A stretch of DNA of 64,000 nucleotides from Thermomonas sp. (GTDB lineage: Bacteria; Pseudomonadota; Gammaproteobacteria; Xanthomonadales; Xanthomonadaceae), in NCBI GenBank assembly GCA_016720345.1, contig JADKKV010000002.1, positions 62,001 to 126,000 of the forward strand, written 5' to 3'. The notes under the pieces were generated by a model. The model did no database searches, was not told the origin of the DNA, and worked only from the letters and a program-made list of their open reading frames with translations. The position numbers and the translations under genes are program-made. Positions 9,384 to 16,972 of this stretch are shown here, piece by piece. How positions within the stretch are numbered: the stretch's first letter is position 1; each line of letters opens with the position of its first letter.

Positions 9384-9938
9384 CTACCAGACCAGGTCGT
9401 CGGGTACCTGGAACTGCGCGTAGTAGGCGTCGTCGTCGGAGCTGGCGGGAGCAGGCCCGGCGTCCGCGCCAAGGCCGTGGTCGAGCACGACCATGCCGGG
9501 ATCGCGTTCTCGCACCTTGTCGCCGGCCGCGCGCGGCAGCAGCTCGTGGCGTTCGCCATGGCGGACGATCACCAGCAGGCCGGAGGACAGTTGCCTGCGC
9601 TGGTCGTCGCTGACCAGGATCGCGCGGATCGCGCCGTCGGCGGTGAAGCGGTATTCGCTGTCGCCGGCCCCGGCCACTTTCTTGTCCTCGATGATCTGCC
9701 GTGCCTGTGCACGCAGTTCCATGGTGCGCGCCTGCGCCTTGCGTTCGAGCGAGAGCGCGCGGTCGCGCTCGGCCTTGCCGGCGCGTGCACGCTCGGCTTC
9801 CAGCGCGATCTCGCTGGGCCCGGACGCTGCCCTGGCATGCTTGGCCTTGTGCTGCTCGCGCGCCACCTCGGCCAGCTTGGACTTCTTGACCAGGCCGGCC
9901 TTGAGCAACTGTTCCTGCAGTGGATTCGGCTTGGCCAT
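9384..9938 (-). CDS. DUF2058 family protein (YaiL-like)
   Basis: A 184-aa soluble protein. It opens with MAKPNPLQEQLLKAGLV, the typical DUF2058 N-terminus, followed by a charged, probably coiled helix rich in Lys, Arg, Glu and Ala (about 20-85). A small beta-rich domain (SEYRFTADGAI to about 160) and an acidic tail with DDDAYYAQFQVPDDLVW close it. E. coli YaiL has been linked to nucleoprotein/polysaccharide annotations, but its function is not established. The start at 9938 has an AGGAAA site about 8 bases upstream. It is convergent with the kinase, with a 16-bp gap, so it is not in that transcript. Confidence 0.85.
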   Translation of the reverse strand: MAKPNPLQEQLLKAGLVKKSKLAEVAREQHKAKHARAASGPSEIALEAERARAGKAERDRALSLERKAQARTMELRAQARQIIEDKKVAGAGDSEYRFTADGAIRAILVSDDQRRQLSSGLLVIVRHGERHELLPRAAGDKVRERDPGMVVLDHGLGADAGPAPASSDDDAYYAQFQVPDDLVW

Positions 9939-10003
9939 GACCCGGTTTCCTGTTGGTGGACGCGGCGCCATGATAGCGGCCAACGCCGCCGGCACTTCGA
10001 CGC

Positions 10004-10501
10004 ATGGACGCCCTGAAATACCTCGCCGGCTATCCGCCCGCCCTGCAACTGCAGGTGCGCGAACTGCTCGCGCAAGGACGCGTTGGCCCCATGCTTGCGG
10101 AGAGGTACGGCGAGCCGCATGCCGTGCGCAACGACGGCCAGCTGTACGCCTACGTGCAGGCGCTGAAGGATCGCCACCTGCGCAAGTCGGTGCCGCTGGG
10201 CAAGGTCGCCTACGACGGCAAGCTGCAGGTGATGAAGCATGCGCTCGGCACCCACGCCGCCACCTCGCGGGTGCACGGCGGCAGGCTCAAGGCCAGCCGC
10301 GAGATCCGCATCGCCTCGGTGTTCCGCGACGCCCCCGCTGCATTCCTGAAGATGATCGTGGTGCACGAACTGGCGCACCTGAAGGAATTCGAGCACAACA
10401 AGGCGTTCTACCAGTTGTGCACGCACATGGTGCCCGACTACCACCAGTTGGAGTTCGACCTGCGCCTGTACCTGACCCACCTCGAGGCCAAACCGGCTTG
10501 A
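10004..10501 (+). CDS. YgjP-like zinc metallopeptidase domain protein
   Basis: A 165-aa protein with the HELAH zinc motif in VVHELAHLKEFEHNKAFY, plus a downstream His (EHNKAF) as third ligand, which is the pattern of the YgjP/WLM-type minigluzincin peptidases (DUF45). There is no signal peptide, so it is cytoplasmic. The substrate is unknown. It starts 65 bp from the divergent DUF2058 gene and ends 19 bp before the convergent response regulator. The start at 10004 is the first Met and no strong ribosome site is visible. Confidence 0.85.
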   Translation: MDALKYLAGYPPALQLQVRELLAQGRVGPMLAERYGEPHAVRNDGQLYAYVQALKDRHLRKSVPLGKVAYDGKLQVMKHALGTHAATSRVHGGRLKASREIRIASVFRDAPAAFLKMIVVHELAHLKEFEHNKAFYQLCTHMVPDYHQLEFDLRLYLTHLEAKPA

Positions 10502-10520
10502 GGCCGGTTGGCAGCCGCGC

Positions 10521-11186
10521 TCAGCCCTCGATCTGGCGCGCCGGGTCGGACAGTTCCAGTTCGCGCAGGACCACCCCGGCCTGGGTGCGGTTGCGCACGC
10601 CCAGGCGTTCGAAGATCGCGGTCAGGTGCGCCTTGACCGTGCGTTCCTGCACGTCCAGGCGGTCCGCGATCTGCTTGTTGAGCAGACCCTCGGCGACCAG
10701 CACCAGCACCCGGAACTGCTGCGGCGACAGGCTGGCCAGGCGCGCGGCCAGCGCCGCGTCGTTGGGCGAGCTCTGCGCGCGCGTGACCGAGGCACGCAAC
10801 GCCGGCGGCAGCCAGGTGTCGCAGGCGAGCACGCAGCGGATGGCATCGCGCAGGTCGTCGAGGCCGGCGCTCTTCGGCAGGTAGCCGGCGGCGCCGTGGT
10901 CGAGCGCGCGCCGGATCACGCGCGGATCGTCGTTGGCGGAGATCACGATCACCGCGACCCCCGGATACTGCGCGCGTACCGCCGCAAGGCCAGCCAGGCC
11001 GTGGTTGCCGGGCATGTGCAGGTCGAGCAGCACCAGGTCCACCTGCGGTTGCGCATCGAGCAGGGCCAGCACCGCCTCCAGGGTGCCGGCCTCGAACAGC
11101 TCGACTTCGCCCAGCGCATCGCGCGCGGCCTGCCGCAAGGCGGCGCGGAACAGCGGATGGTCGTCGGCGATGACGAGGGTGGGCAT
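10521..11186 (-). CDS. NarL/LuxR-type response regulator, CrbR/ErdR-like
   Basis: A 221-aa regulator. The receiver domain (1-120) has ADDH acidic residues and phosphoacceptor D55 in VLLDLHMPG, with Lys in LPKSAG. A LuxR helix-turn-helix spans about 150-215 (LNKQIADRLDVQERTVKAHL). The overall form and DDHPLFRAAL start resemble ErdR/CrbR/AgmR, the partners of SLC5-linked kinases such as the one at 5993-9367. It begins 10 bp after the stop of the 3-hydroxybutyrate dehydrogenase gene on the same strand, so the two are very likely co-transcribed. This placement suggests that it controls C2/C4 and polyhydroxybutyrate metabolism, which is an inference. The start at 11186 sits where receiver homology begins. 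Confidence 0.9.
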   Translation of the reverse strand: MPTLVIADDHPLFRAALRQAARDALGEVELFEAGTLEAVLALLDAQPQVDLVLLDLHMPGNHGLAGLAAVRAQYPGVAVIVISANDDPRVIRRALDHGAAGYLPKSAGLDDLRDAIRCVLACDTWLPPALRASVTRAQSSPNDAALAARLASLSPQQFRVLVLVAEGLLNKQIADRLDVQERTVKAHLTAIFERLGVRNRTQAGVVLRELELSDPARQIEG

Positions 11187-11196
11187 CGCGCCGGGC

Positions 11197-12021
11197 CTAT
11201 TGCGCGGTCCAGCCGCCATCCACCGGCAGCGAGGCGCCGGTGATGTTGTGCGCCTCGCGCCGGCACAGGAACACCGCCAGCGCGGCGATCTCGGCGGGCA
11301 GGCTCATGCGCAGGCTGGGCTGCTTCTCGGCCAGCAGCGCACGCACGCCGTCATCGCGCGAGCCGCCGGCCATGCGCGCCTCGATCTGCGGCTCGATCAG
11401 CGGCGTCTCCACCCAGCCGGGGCAGACGCAGTTGACGGTGATCCCGCCGGAGTCGCGCGACCCTTGCGCGGCGTATTCCAGCGCGGCGACCTTGCTGAGG
11501 CCGACGATGCCGAACTTGCTGGCCACGTACGGCGCCTTGTCCTTCGATGCCACCAGCCCGTGCACCGAGGCGATGTTGACCACCCGGCCGTAGCCGCGCG
11601 CGGCCATCGCCGGCATCGCCGCGCGCATGGTGTGGAACGCGGACGACAGGTTGACCGCGATGATGTCGTTCCACCTCGAGACCGGCATCTCGTGCAGCGG
11701 CACCGCGTGCTGGATGCCGGCGTTGTTGACCAGGATATCGATGCCACCGTTCGACCAGGCGTCGAGGTCGGCCATCATCGCCGCGATCGCGTCGGCATCG
11801 CGCAGGTCGGCGCCAAAGTGGCGGGTGCCGCCGTTGCCCGCGGCATCGACGGTGGCGATCGCCGACGCGACCTGCTCCGGCGTGCCCAGCCCGTTGATCG
11901 CAACCTTGCTGCCGGCCGCGGCCAACGCAGTGGCGATCGCGAGGCCGATGCCGGAGGTGCTGCCGGTCACCAGTGCGGTGCGGCCCTGCAGGAAAGTGTC
12001 TCGGTGGGTGGGGTCGTTCAT
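11197..12021 (-). CDS. bdhA: 3-hydroxybutyrate dehydrogenase (short-chain dehydrogenase)
   Basis: A 274-aa SDR enzyme that interconverts (R)-3-hydroxybutyrate and acetoacetate with NAD. It has the Rossmann motif TGSTSGIG (near 20), NNAGIQ, the catalytic Ser in NIASVHG and the YVASK Tyr-Lys pair. The tail AEKQPSLR...LPVDGGW is the BdhA pattern. The start at 12021 (MNDPTHRD) is preferred, since upstream Met codons would add an unconserved Arg-rich extension. It is first in an operon with the response regulator and diverges from a PHB-oligomer hydrolase. This enzyme uses the product of that hydrolase, so the divergon makes a short degradative route. An alternative is another SDR of the family, but the C-terminus argues for BdhA. 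Confidence 0.92.
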   Translation of the reverse strand: MNDPTHRDTFLQGRTALVTGSTSGIGLAIATALAAAGSKVAINGLGTPEQVASAIATVDAAGNGGTRHFGADLRDADAIAAMMADLDAWSNGGIDILVNNAGIQHAVPLHEMPVSRWNDIIAVNLSSAFHTMRAAMPAMAARGYGRVVNIASVHGLVASKDKAPYVASKFGIVGLSKVAALEYAAQGSRDSGGITVNCVCPGWVETPLIEPQIEARMAGGSRDDGVRALLAEKQPSLRMSLPAEIAALAVFLCRREAHNITGASLPVDGGWTAQ

Positions 12022-12094
12022 CGCGGTTCCATGTCGCCGTGCGCCAGCGGCATACGCTAGCAGGCCGCGGCGAAGGATGCCGTTGCCGGCACTG

Positions 12095-12133
12095 GTACGA
12101 AGGTACGATGCGGCGCGGCCGCGGGCGTCGTAC
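12095..12133. promoter_or_regulatory. Three GTACGA half-sites in the bdhA/hydrolase divergent promoter
   Basis: GTACGA occurs at 12095-12100 and again at 12103-12108. Its reverse complement TCGTAC is at 12128-12133. The first two are direct repeats 8 bp apart; the second and third form an inverted repeat. All lie within 50 bp of the hydrolase start and about 75-110 bp from the bdhA start. This spacing fits a shared operator. The NarL-type regulator encoded in the bdhA operon is the obvious candidate, but that assignment is inference. Confidence 0.45.
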
Positions 12134-12142
12134 TGTCCGCGC

Positions 12143-13930
12143 ATGAACATCCTCCGTCATGGCGCCTGCGCCGCCGCCATCGCCCTGTTGTCCGCCTGCG
12201 CGGGCGTGCCTGCATCCTCCGGGAACCCGTCCATGTTCAGCCAGCAACGCACCACCGAGCATCGCGACGGCGACGACCTGCTGACCGCAGGGCTTGGGCT
12301 GGAGGGGCTGCGCGCGATGCTCCCGCCGGCGTTCGCCGACGCCGATCATCCAACCCCGGCCGAGTTGCGCCGGCGCGCGCTGTGGAGCAACTGGCGCGGG
12401 ATCGCCGACCTCGCCCCGGGCGGCGGCTATGGCGAGGTCTACGGCAGCGTGGCCAGCGTCCCGGGCCGCGAGTTCAGCGCGTTCGCGCAGGTGCCGGGCG
12501 CGACCCAGCCGCACCGCGTGCTGCTGCAGGTGCCGGATGCGTTCGATGCGAAGAAGCGCTGCATCGTGGTGGCGGCCTCTTCGGGATCGCGCGGGATCCA
12601 TGGCGCCATCGCCGTCGCGGGTGCGTGGGGCCTGCCGAAGGGCTGCGCGGTGGCCTACACCGACAAGGGCGCAGGCACCGACTACTTCGACCTGGATGCG
12701 GGGCAGGGGATCACCGCGGACGGAACGGCGGCGGCCACGGACGCGAAGCTGGCGTTCAAGCCGGGCGCGACCAGCGGCACCGGCGTTGCCTACAAGCATG
12801 CGCATTCGCAGGACAACCCGGAAGCCGCCTGGGGCCGCCACGTGAAGCAGGCGGCGCAGTTCGCACTGGAGTCCTTGGATGAGGCCCTGCCGGCGCAGGC
12901 GCCTTTCACCTTCGGCAACACGCGGGTGATCGCGGTCGGCATTTCCAACGGCGGTGGCGCGGTGCTGCGTGCGGCGGAGGACGGCGATGATTGGCTGGAT
13001 GCCGTCGTGGCTGGCGAACCCAACGTGCTGGTGGGAGGCCACGGCGCGCGCAACCTGTTCGACTACAGCAGCGATGCCGCATTGCTGATGCCCTGCGCGT
13101 TGCCGCAACTCGGCATCCCGGCGATGCCGGGGCTGGAGGCCAAATGCGCCGCACTGGCGGTGCGTGGCGTGCTCGCAGGCGACACCTTCGAGGCCCGCCA
13201 ACAGGACGCGCTGGCCAAGCTGCGCGCCGGCGGCTGGACCGATGCCGCGCTGCGCGCAGGCTCGATCAGCGTGGCCTTCGACCTGTGGCGCGCGGTCGGC
13301 GTGGGCTATGCCTCGGCTTACGGCCGCTATCCGCATGACGCGCATCCCTGCGGTTACCGCTATTCCGCGATGAACCCGGATCTCAGCGTGCGCGCGGCCA
13401 CCACGGCCGAACGCGCGGCATGGGTCGCGGATGCAAGCGGGATTCCGCCCGGCGCAGGCGTGGGCATCATCGATCCGCAAGCGCCCGCCGACATGGGCCT
13501 CACCGGCCTGCAGTGCCTGCGTGCCCTCTGGACGGCCGACAGCGCGGATGCGCGACGCGTCCGCAAGGGCATCGAGGAGACCCGTGCCGGCCTGCCGCGC
13601 AAGGGCCTGCCGGTCGTGGTGATCCATGGCACCGACGACGGCCTGGTGCCGCAGGCGTTCTCCAGCGCGCCGTACGTGGCGATGGCGAAGTCCGCGGGCC
13701 GCGACGTGCGCTACTGGCAGGTCCGCAACGTGCAGCACTTCGATGCCTTCCTGGGCTTCCCGCAGTACGGCGCGTTCTACCTGCCGCTGCTGCCCTACGT
13801 CTACAACGCACTGGACCGGGTGGACGCGTACCTGGACGGCAACGGCACGCTGCCGGCCGACGCGGTGATCAGCACCATTCCGCGCGCCGGGAAACCGCTG
13901 GCGGGCGACAACCTGGCGATGCCGCGCTGA
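12143..13930 (+). CDS. 3-hydroxybutyrate oligomer hydrolase, predicted lipoprotein
   Basis: A 595-aa hydrolase of the D-(-)-3-hydroxybutyrate oligomer hydrolase family, which splits soluble PHB oligomers to monomers. A signal sequence with lipobox LLSAC (Cys near residue 17) predicts a lipid-anchored envelope protein. The nucleophile lies in VGISNGGGA near residue 270, an Asp in IHGTDDGLVP and a His in VQHFDAF close to the end complete a plausible triad. The protein is somewhat shorter than the roughly 650-700 aa of the Ralstonia enzyme. The start at 12143 places the lipobox correctly. The divergent bdhA would oxidise the released monomer. An extracytoplasmic location, if real, means that it acts on imported or extracellular oligomers more than on granules. 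Confidence 0.87.
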   Translation: MNILRHGACAAAIALLSACAGVPASSGNPSMFSQQRTTEHRDGDDLLTAGLGLEGLRAMLPPAFADADHPTPAELRRRALWSNWRGIADLAPGGGYGEVYGSVASVPGREFSAFAQVPGATQPHRVLLQVPDAFDAKKRCIVVAASSGSRGIHGAIAVAGAWGLPKGCAVAYTDKGAGTDYFDLDAGQGITADGTAAATDAKLAFKPGATSGTGVAYKHAHSQDNPEAAWGRHVKQAAQFALESLDEALPAQAPFTFGNTRVIAVGISNGGGAVLRAAEDGDDWLDAVVAGEPNVLVGGHGARNLFDYSSDAALLMPCALPQLGIPAMPGLEAKCAALAVRGVLAGDTFEARQQDALAKLRAGGWTDAALRAGSISVAFDLWRAVGVGYASAYGRYPHDAHPCGYRYSAMNPDLSVRAATTAERAAWVADASGIPPGAGVGIIDPQAPADMGLTGLQCLRALWTADSADARRVRKGIEETRAGLPRKGLPVVVIHGTDDGLVPQAFSSAPYVAMAKSAGRDVRYWQVRNVQHFDAFLGFPQYGAFYLPLLPYVYNALDRVDAYLDGNGTLPADAVISTIPRAGKPLAGDNLAMPR

Positions 13931-14050
13931 TCCCTGCTGCAGTCCTGCGTGGCCCAGCTCGGGCCGTGGCAGCTGCATCCGCTGGTGCTGGTGTTCGCGC
14001 TGTCCGGTTCGCTGATGATCAGCAAGACCCTGCGGATCCCAAAGCGCTGA
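13931..14050 (+). pseudogene. C-terminal remnant of a membrane enzyme, probably CDP-alcohol phosphatidyltransferase
   Basis: Directly after the hydrolase stop, and in the same frame, 39 codons encode a hydrophobic stretch ending LMISKTLRIPKR before a stop at 14048. No start codon or upstream part exists, since the region before belongs to the hydrolase. The ending resembles the last transmembrane helix and tail of phosphatidylserine-synthase-like proteins, recalled from memory and not searched. Most likely this is debris of a gene cut by a rearrangement when the polyester genes came together. A read-through extension of the hydrolase is less likely. Confidence 0.4.
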
Positions 14051-14117
14051 CCCGCGTGCGTTGACGTGGCATCGTCATGACCGCATTGCTAGCATGGCTG
14101 CAACGCGTGGAGGTCAC

Positions 14118-15170
14118 ATGGCACAGGGTTCCAACGATTTCGAGGCGCTGGCGCGCCAATACTGGGGCATGTGGGGCGATGCCGTGCGCGGTGCGATCCC
14201 GCAGGCAGGTGCCGATGCGGGCGTGCAGGGCTTCCGCGATGCACTCGGCGCGTGGACCAGCATGGCCGGAGGCGGAAACGGCGGGATGGACGCCGTGCTC
14301 GGGCATTTCAACCGCCAGAACAGCGACTGGTTCGCGCAGATGCAGCAGGTTGCCGCGCAATTCGCCGGCCGCGAGCACAGCGCGCAGGACGTGGCCAGGG
14401 CCTGGCAGCAGATGCTGGGCGGCAACCCGTTCCAGGGCCTGATGCACGGCATGCGCGGCCCCGGCCTGCAGGACCTGGAGCAGTGGAGCCAGTCTGCCGC
14501 GCCGTGGCTGCACAACCTCCGTAGCGAAGCGGCGAGCACGCTCGGAATGCCGGCCTTCGGGTTCGCCCGCGAGCACCAGGAGCGGCTGCAGGCCCTGGGG
14601 CAGGCGCAGCTGCGCTGGCAGGATGCGTTGTCCGAGTACAACAGCCTGATGGCGAAGACCTCGCAGGACGCGTATGCACGCTTCGAGTCGAAGCTGGCCG
14701 AGCGCGAGGAACCGGGACGCCAGCTGGGCAGCGTGCGCGCCCTGTTCGACCTCTGGGTCGATGCCGCGGAAGAAGCCTATGCCGCAAGCGCGTTGTCCCT
14801 CGAGTACCGCAAGGCCTACGGCGAACTGGTCAATGCGCAGATGCAGTTGCGTTCGCGCGCGCAGGTGATCGCCGAGCAGGCGTCGATGCAACTGGGGATG
14901 CCGGGCCGCACCGAACTCGACAGCGCGCATCGAAAGATCGCGGAACTGGAACGCCAGCTGCGGCGCCTCCAGCGCAAGGCTGAGGCTGCCGAACCGACCG
15001 CTGTGGTTACCGCTGCAGGTAAGCCGGCATCCAAGGCGAAGCCCGCCAAGAAAACGGCGAAGGGAGCGGCGAAGAAGGCAGCGAAACCGGTCGCCACGAG
15101 GGCTGCAGGAAAGGCAGTGAAGAAGGCGACCGCGCGCAAGCCGGCCAAGCCCGCCGCGAGGAAGCGCTGA
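14118..15170 (+). CDS. phaE: Class III polyhydroxyalkanoate synthase, PhaE subunit, with Lys/Ala-rich tail
   Basis: A 350-aa non-catalytic subunit that activates PhaC. The N-terminal part (FEALARQYWGMWGDA, repeated Trp-Gln helices) and the middle helices match PhaE. A coiled-coil of about 25 residues follows (HRKIAELERQLRRLQRK, near 285). The last 45 residues are nearly all Lys, Ala, Pro and Arg (AKPAKKTAKGAAKK and similar), like the histone-H1-type tail of the phasin PhaF. Such a tail could bind DNA and tie granules to the nucleoid. The start at 14118 has GGAGG seven bases upstream, and TTGACG at 14061 may be a -35 element. It is followed by phaC after one base. Confidence 0.93.
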   Translation: MAQGSNDFEALARQYWGMWGDAVRGAIPQAGADAGVQGFRDALGAWTSMAGGGNGGMDAVLGHFNRQNSDWFAQMQQVAAQFAGREHSAQDVARAWQQMLGGNPFQGLMHGMRGPGLQDLEQWSQSAAPWLHNLRSEAASTLGMPAFGFAREHQERLQALGQAQLRWQDALSEYNSLMAKTSQDAYARFESKLAEREEPGRQLGSVRALFDLWVDAAEEAYAASALSLEYRKAYGELVNAQMQLRSRAQVIAEQASMQLGMPGRTELDSAHRKIAELERQLRRLQRKAEAAEPTAVVTAAGKPASKAKPAKKTAKGAAKKAAKPVATRAAGKAVKKATARKPAKPAARKR

Positions 15171-15171
15171 C

Positions 15172-16248
15172 ATGGATGCATTCGGGCCACTCAACATCAC
15201 CGCCGAGTCGCTGGCGCTGGAAGCGGACACCATCCGGCGCAAGCTGGAGGCCGGGATCGGCACCCTGCGTGCAATGGATCCGGTGGATTTCGGCGTCACC
15301 CCGCGCGAGGAAGTCTGGCGCGACGGCAAGACCGTGCTGTACCGCTTCCGCGTCGATCGCGCACCCACCGCGAAGGTGCCGCTGCTGGTCTGTTACGCGC
15401 TGGTCAACCGTCCGTACATGGTCGACCTGCAGGCCGATCGCTCGCTGGTGAAGGGGCTGCTGGAGCGCGGCGAGGACGTCTACATCATCGACTGGGGCTA
15501 CCCGGACCGCAGCGACCGCTTCCTCACCCTGGAGGACTACATCGAACGCTTCATCGGCGGTGCGGTCGACCACCTGCGCAAGGCCCACGCGCTGGACGCG
15601 ATCAACCTGCTCGGGATCTGCCAGGGCGGCGTGTTCTCGCTGTGCTATGCGGCGCTGCACCCCGGCAAGGTGCGCAACCTGGTCACCATGGTCACCCCGG
15701 TGGATTTCCATACCCCGGACAACATGCTGTCGAACTGGAACCGCGAGATCGACGTCGACCTGCTGGTCGACACGCTGGGCAACATCCCCGCGGACATGAT
15801 GAACCTCACCTACCTGATGCTGAAGCCGTGGCGGCTGTTCGCGCAGAAGTACGTGGGCATGGTCGACATCCTCGACGACCGCAAGGCGATGGAGGATTTC
15901 CTGCGCATGGAGAAGTGGATCTTCGATTCGCCCGACCAGGCTGGCGAAGCCTTCCGCGAATTCGACACCCAGTTCTTCCAGGGCAACGGCTTCGTCAACG
16001 GCGGCGTGCGCATCGGCGACGAGGAGGTGCACCTGGGCCTGGTGGAAATGCCGATCCTCAACATCTTCGCCGAGCAGGACCACCTGGTGCCGCCGGACGC
16101 CTCGCGCGCCTTGCGCGACCTCGCCGGGACCCGCGACTACACCGAGCTTTCGTTCAAGGGCGGCCACATCGGCATCTACGTGTCCGGGCGTGCGCAGAAG
16201 GAAGTGCCGCAGACCATCCACGAGTGGCTGGCCAAGCGTTCGCGCTGA
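15172..16248 (+). CDS. phaC: Class III polyhydroxyalkanoate synthase, PhaC catalytic subunit
   Basis: A 358-aa alpha/beta-hydrolase-fold synthase that polymerises (R)-3-hydroxyacyl-CoA. The size is right for class III, as class I enzymes are about 590 aa. The lipase-like box has the nucleophile Cys, C150 in GICQGG. D303 in AEQDHLVPP and H332 in GGHIGIYV complete the triad. It starts one base after the phaE stop, so translation is likely coupled. No phaA, phaB or phaR lies in the window, so precursor supply is encoded elsewhere. Confidence 0.97.
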   Translation: MDAFGPLNITAESLALEADTIRRKLEAGIGTLRAMDPVDFGVTPREEVWRDGKTVLYRFRVDRAPTAKVPLLVCYALVNRPYMVDLQADRSLVKGLLERGEDVYIIDWGYPDRSDRFLTLEDYIERFIGGAVDHLRKAHALDAINLLGICQGGVFSLCYAALHPGKVRNLVTMVTPVDFHTPDNMLSNWNREIDVDLLVDTLGNIPADMMNLTYLMLKPWRLFAQKYVGMVDILDDRKAMEDFLRMEKWIFDSPDQAGEAFREFDTQFFQGNGFVNGGVRIGDEEVHLGLVEMPILNIFAEQDHLVPPDASRALRDLAGTRDYTELSFKGGHIGIYVSGRAQKEVPQTIHEWLAKRSR

Positions 16249-16250
16249 AC

Positions 16251-16724
16251 ATGCAGGCGGACATCGGGTCTGCAACGGCCAGGCGCTGGGTGTTGCGCGT
16301 GTTGCAGGCGCTGGGCGTGGCCTGGGCCCTGCCATACACGGCGCTGGGGCTGGTCGCGGGCGCGGCCAGCCTCGCGGCCGGCGCGCATGCGCACCTCAGT
16401 GCACGCGGCTTCGCGGTGGTGTTCCACAAGGTGCCATGGGGGCCGGGCGGGGCGCTGACCCTGGGCAACGTGATCTTGCACTCCGGCGACAGCCTGGAAT
16501 CGCCTTGCGCGACCTATGCGCACCGCGCCGGCCATCGCGTCGAGCCCAGCATCGTGATCGGCGACCACGAGCGCGCGCACGTCTACCAGTACATGGTGCT
16601 GGGCCCGCTGTTCCTGCCGCTGTATTTCCTGTTCGGCGGGATCGGCGTGCGCAACCGCTTCGAGCGTGCCGCGGATCGCTACGCACTGACCGGGCGCGGT
16701 TGGTGGCCGTGGCCGAGGCCCTGA
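16251..16724 (+). CDS. Small membrane protein with HERAH motif, function unknown
   Basis: A 157-aa protein with an N-terminal hydrophobic stretch (VLQALGVAWALPYTALGLVAG, about 15-35) and a second near the C-terminus (GPLFLPLYFLFGGIG, about 118-132). HERAHVYQY at about 105-113 has the HExxH form of zinc peptidases, placed just before the second hydrophobic segment. I do not recognise the family with certainty. It starts two bases after phaC and is probably carried on the phaEC transcript, so a granule or envelope link is possible but unproven. Confidence 0.72.
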   Translation: MQADIGSATARRWVLRVLQALGVAWALPYTALGLVAGAASLAAGAHAHLSARGFAVVFHKVPWGPGGALTLGNVILHSGDSLESPCATYAHRAGHRVEPSIVIGDHERAHVYQYMVLGPLFLPLYFLFGGIGVRNRFERAADRYALTGRGWWPWPRP

Positions 16725-16755
16725 CGCCCACCGCCCGACGAACGGTCGGATGAAT

Positions 16756-16914
16756 GCGCCCGGCTTAGCTTTTTCCTAACGGGCGCGGGCGTAGCGTCCC
16801 CTCGTCGGAGAAAAACTTCGCGGGATCGAAAGAGACCTCGGACAATCGCTCCGGCCACAGAAGGCCCGATCCCCTCCAGACACTCAGCTGTCCGCGAGAT
16901 CGGGTCTTCCCTTT
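16756..16914 (+). ncRNA. Structured non-coding stretch, possible small RNA
   Basis: The 248-bp gap between the phaC-linked gene and tRNA-Leu has no coding frame worth calling. It contains GCGCCCG (16756-16762) pairing with CGGGCGC (16780-16786), with an inner TTAG/CTAA pair. Near 16863 CCCGATC pairs with GATCGGG near 16901, followed by TTCCCTTTT, which would act as a rightward terminator. I tested it by eye against 6S, SRP and RNase P RNA and saw no match. It could be a small RNA or just the 3' end of the phaEC transcript. Confidence 0.3.
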
Positions 16915-16941
16915 TGCGCCCCGCGAAGAGCGCGCAAACGA

Positions 16942-16966
16942 GAAAGCCACGCGATGCGTGGCTTTC
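16942..16966 (-). terminator. Intrinsic terminator of tRNA-Leu
   Basis: GAAAGCCACGC (16942-16952) and GCGTGGCTTTC (16956-16966) form a perfect 11-bp stem with a 3-base loop. Read on the minus strand it is followed by TCGTTTG, and it begins seven bases after the tRNA 3' CCA. Confidence 0.85.
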
Positions 16967-16972
16967 GTCATC

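Noticed and set aside
16725-16972. 6S, SRP or RNase P RNA in the gap before tRNA-Leu
   Set aside because: No match to conserved cores (for example GGAAGGAAGCAGCC of SRP RNA or the P4 helix of RNase P), so only an unassigned structured region is reported.
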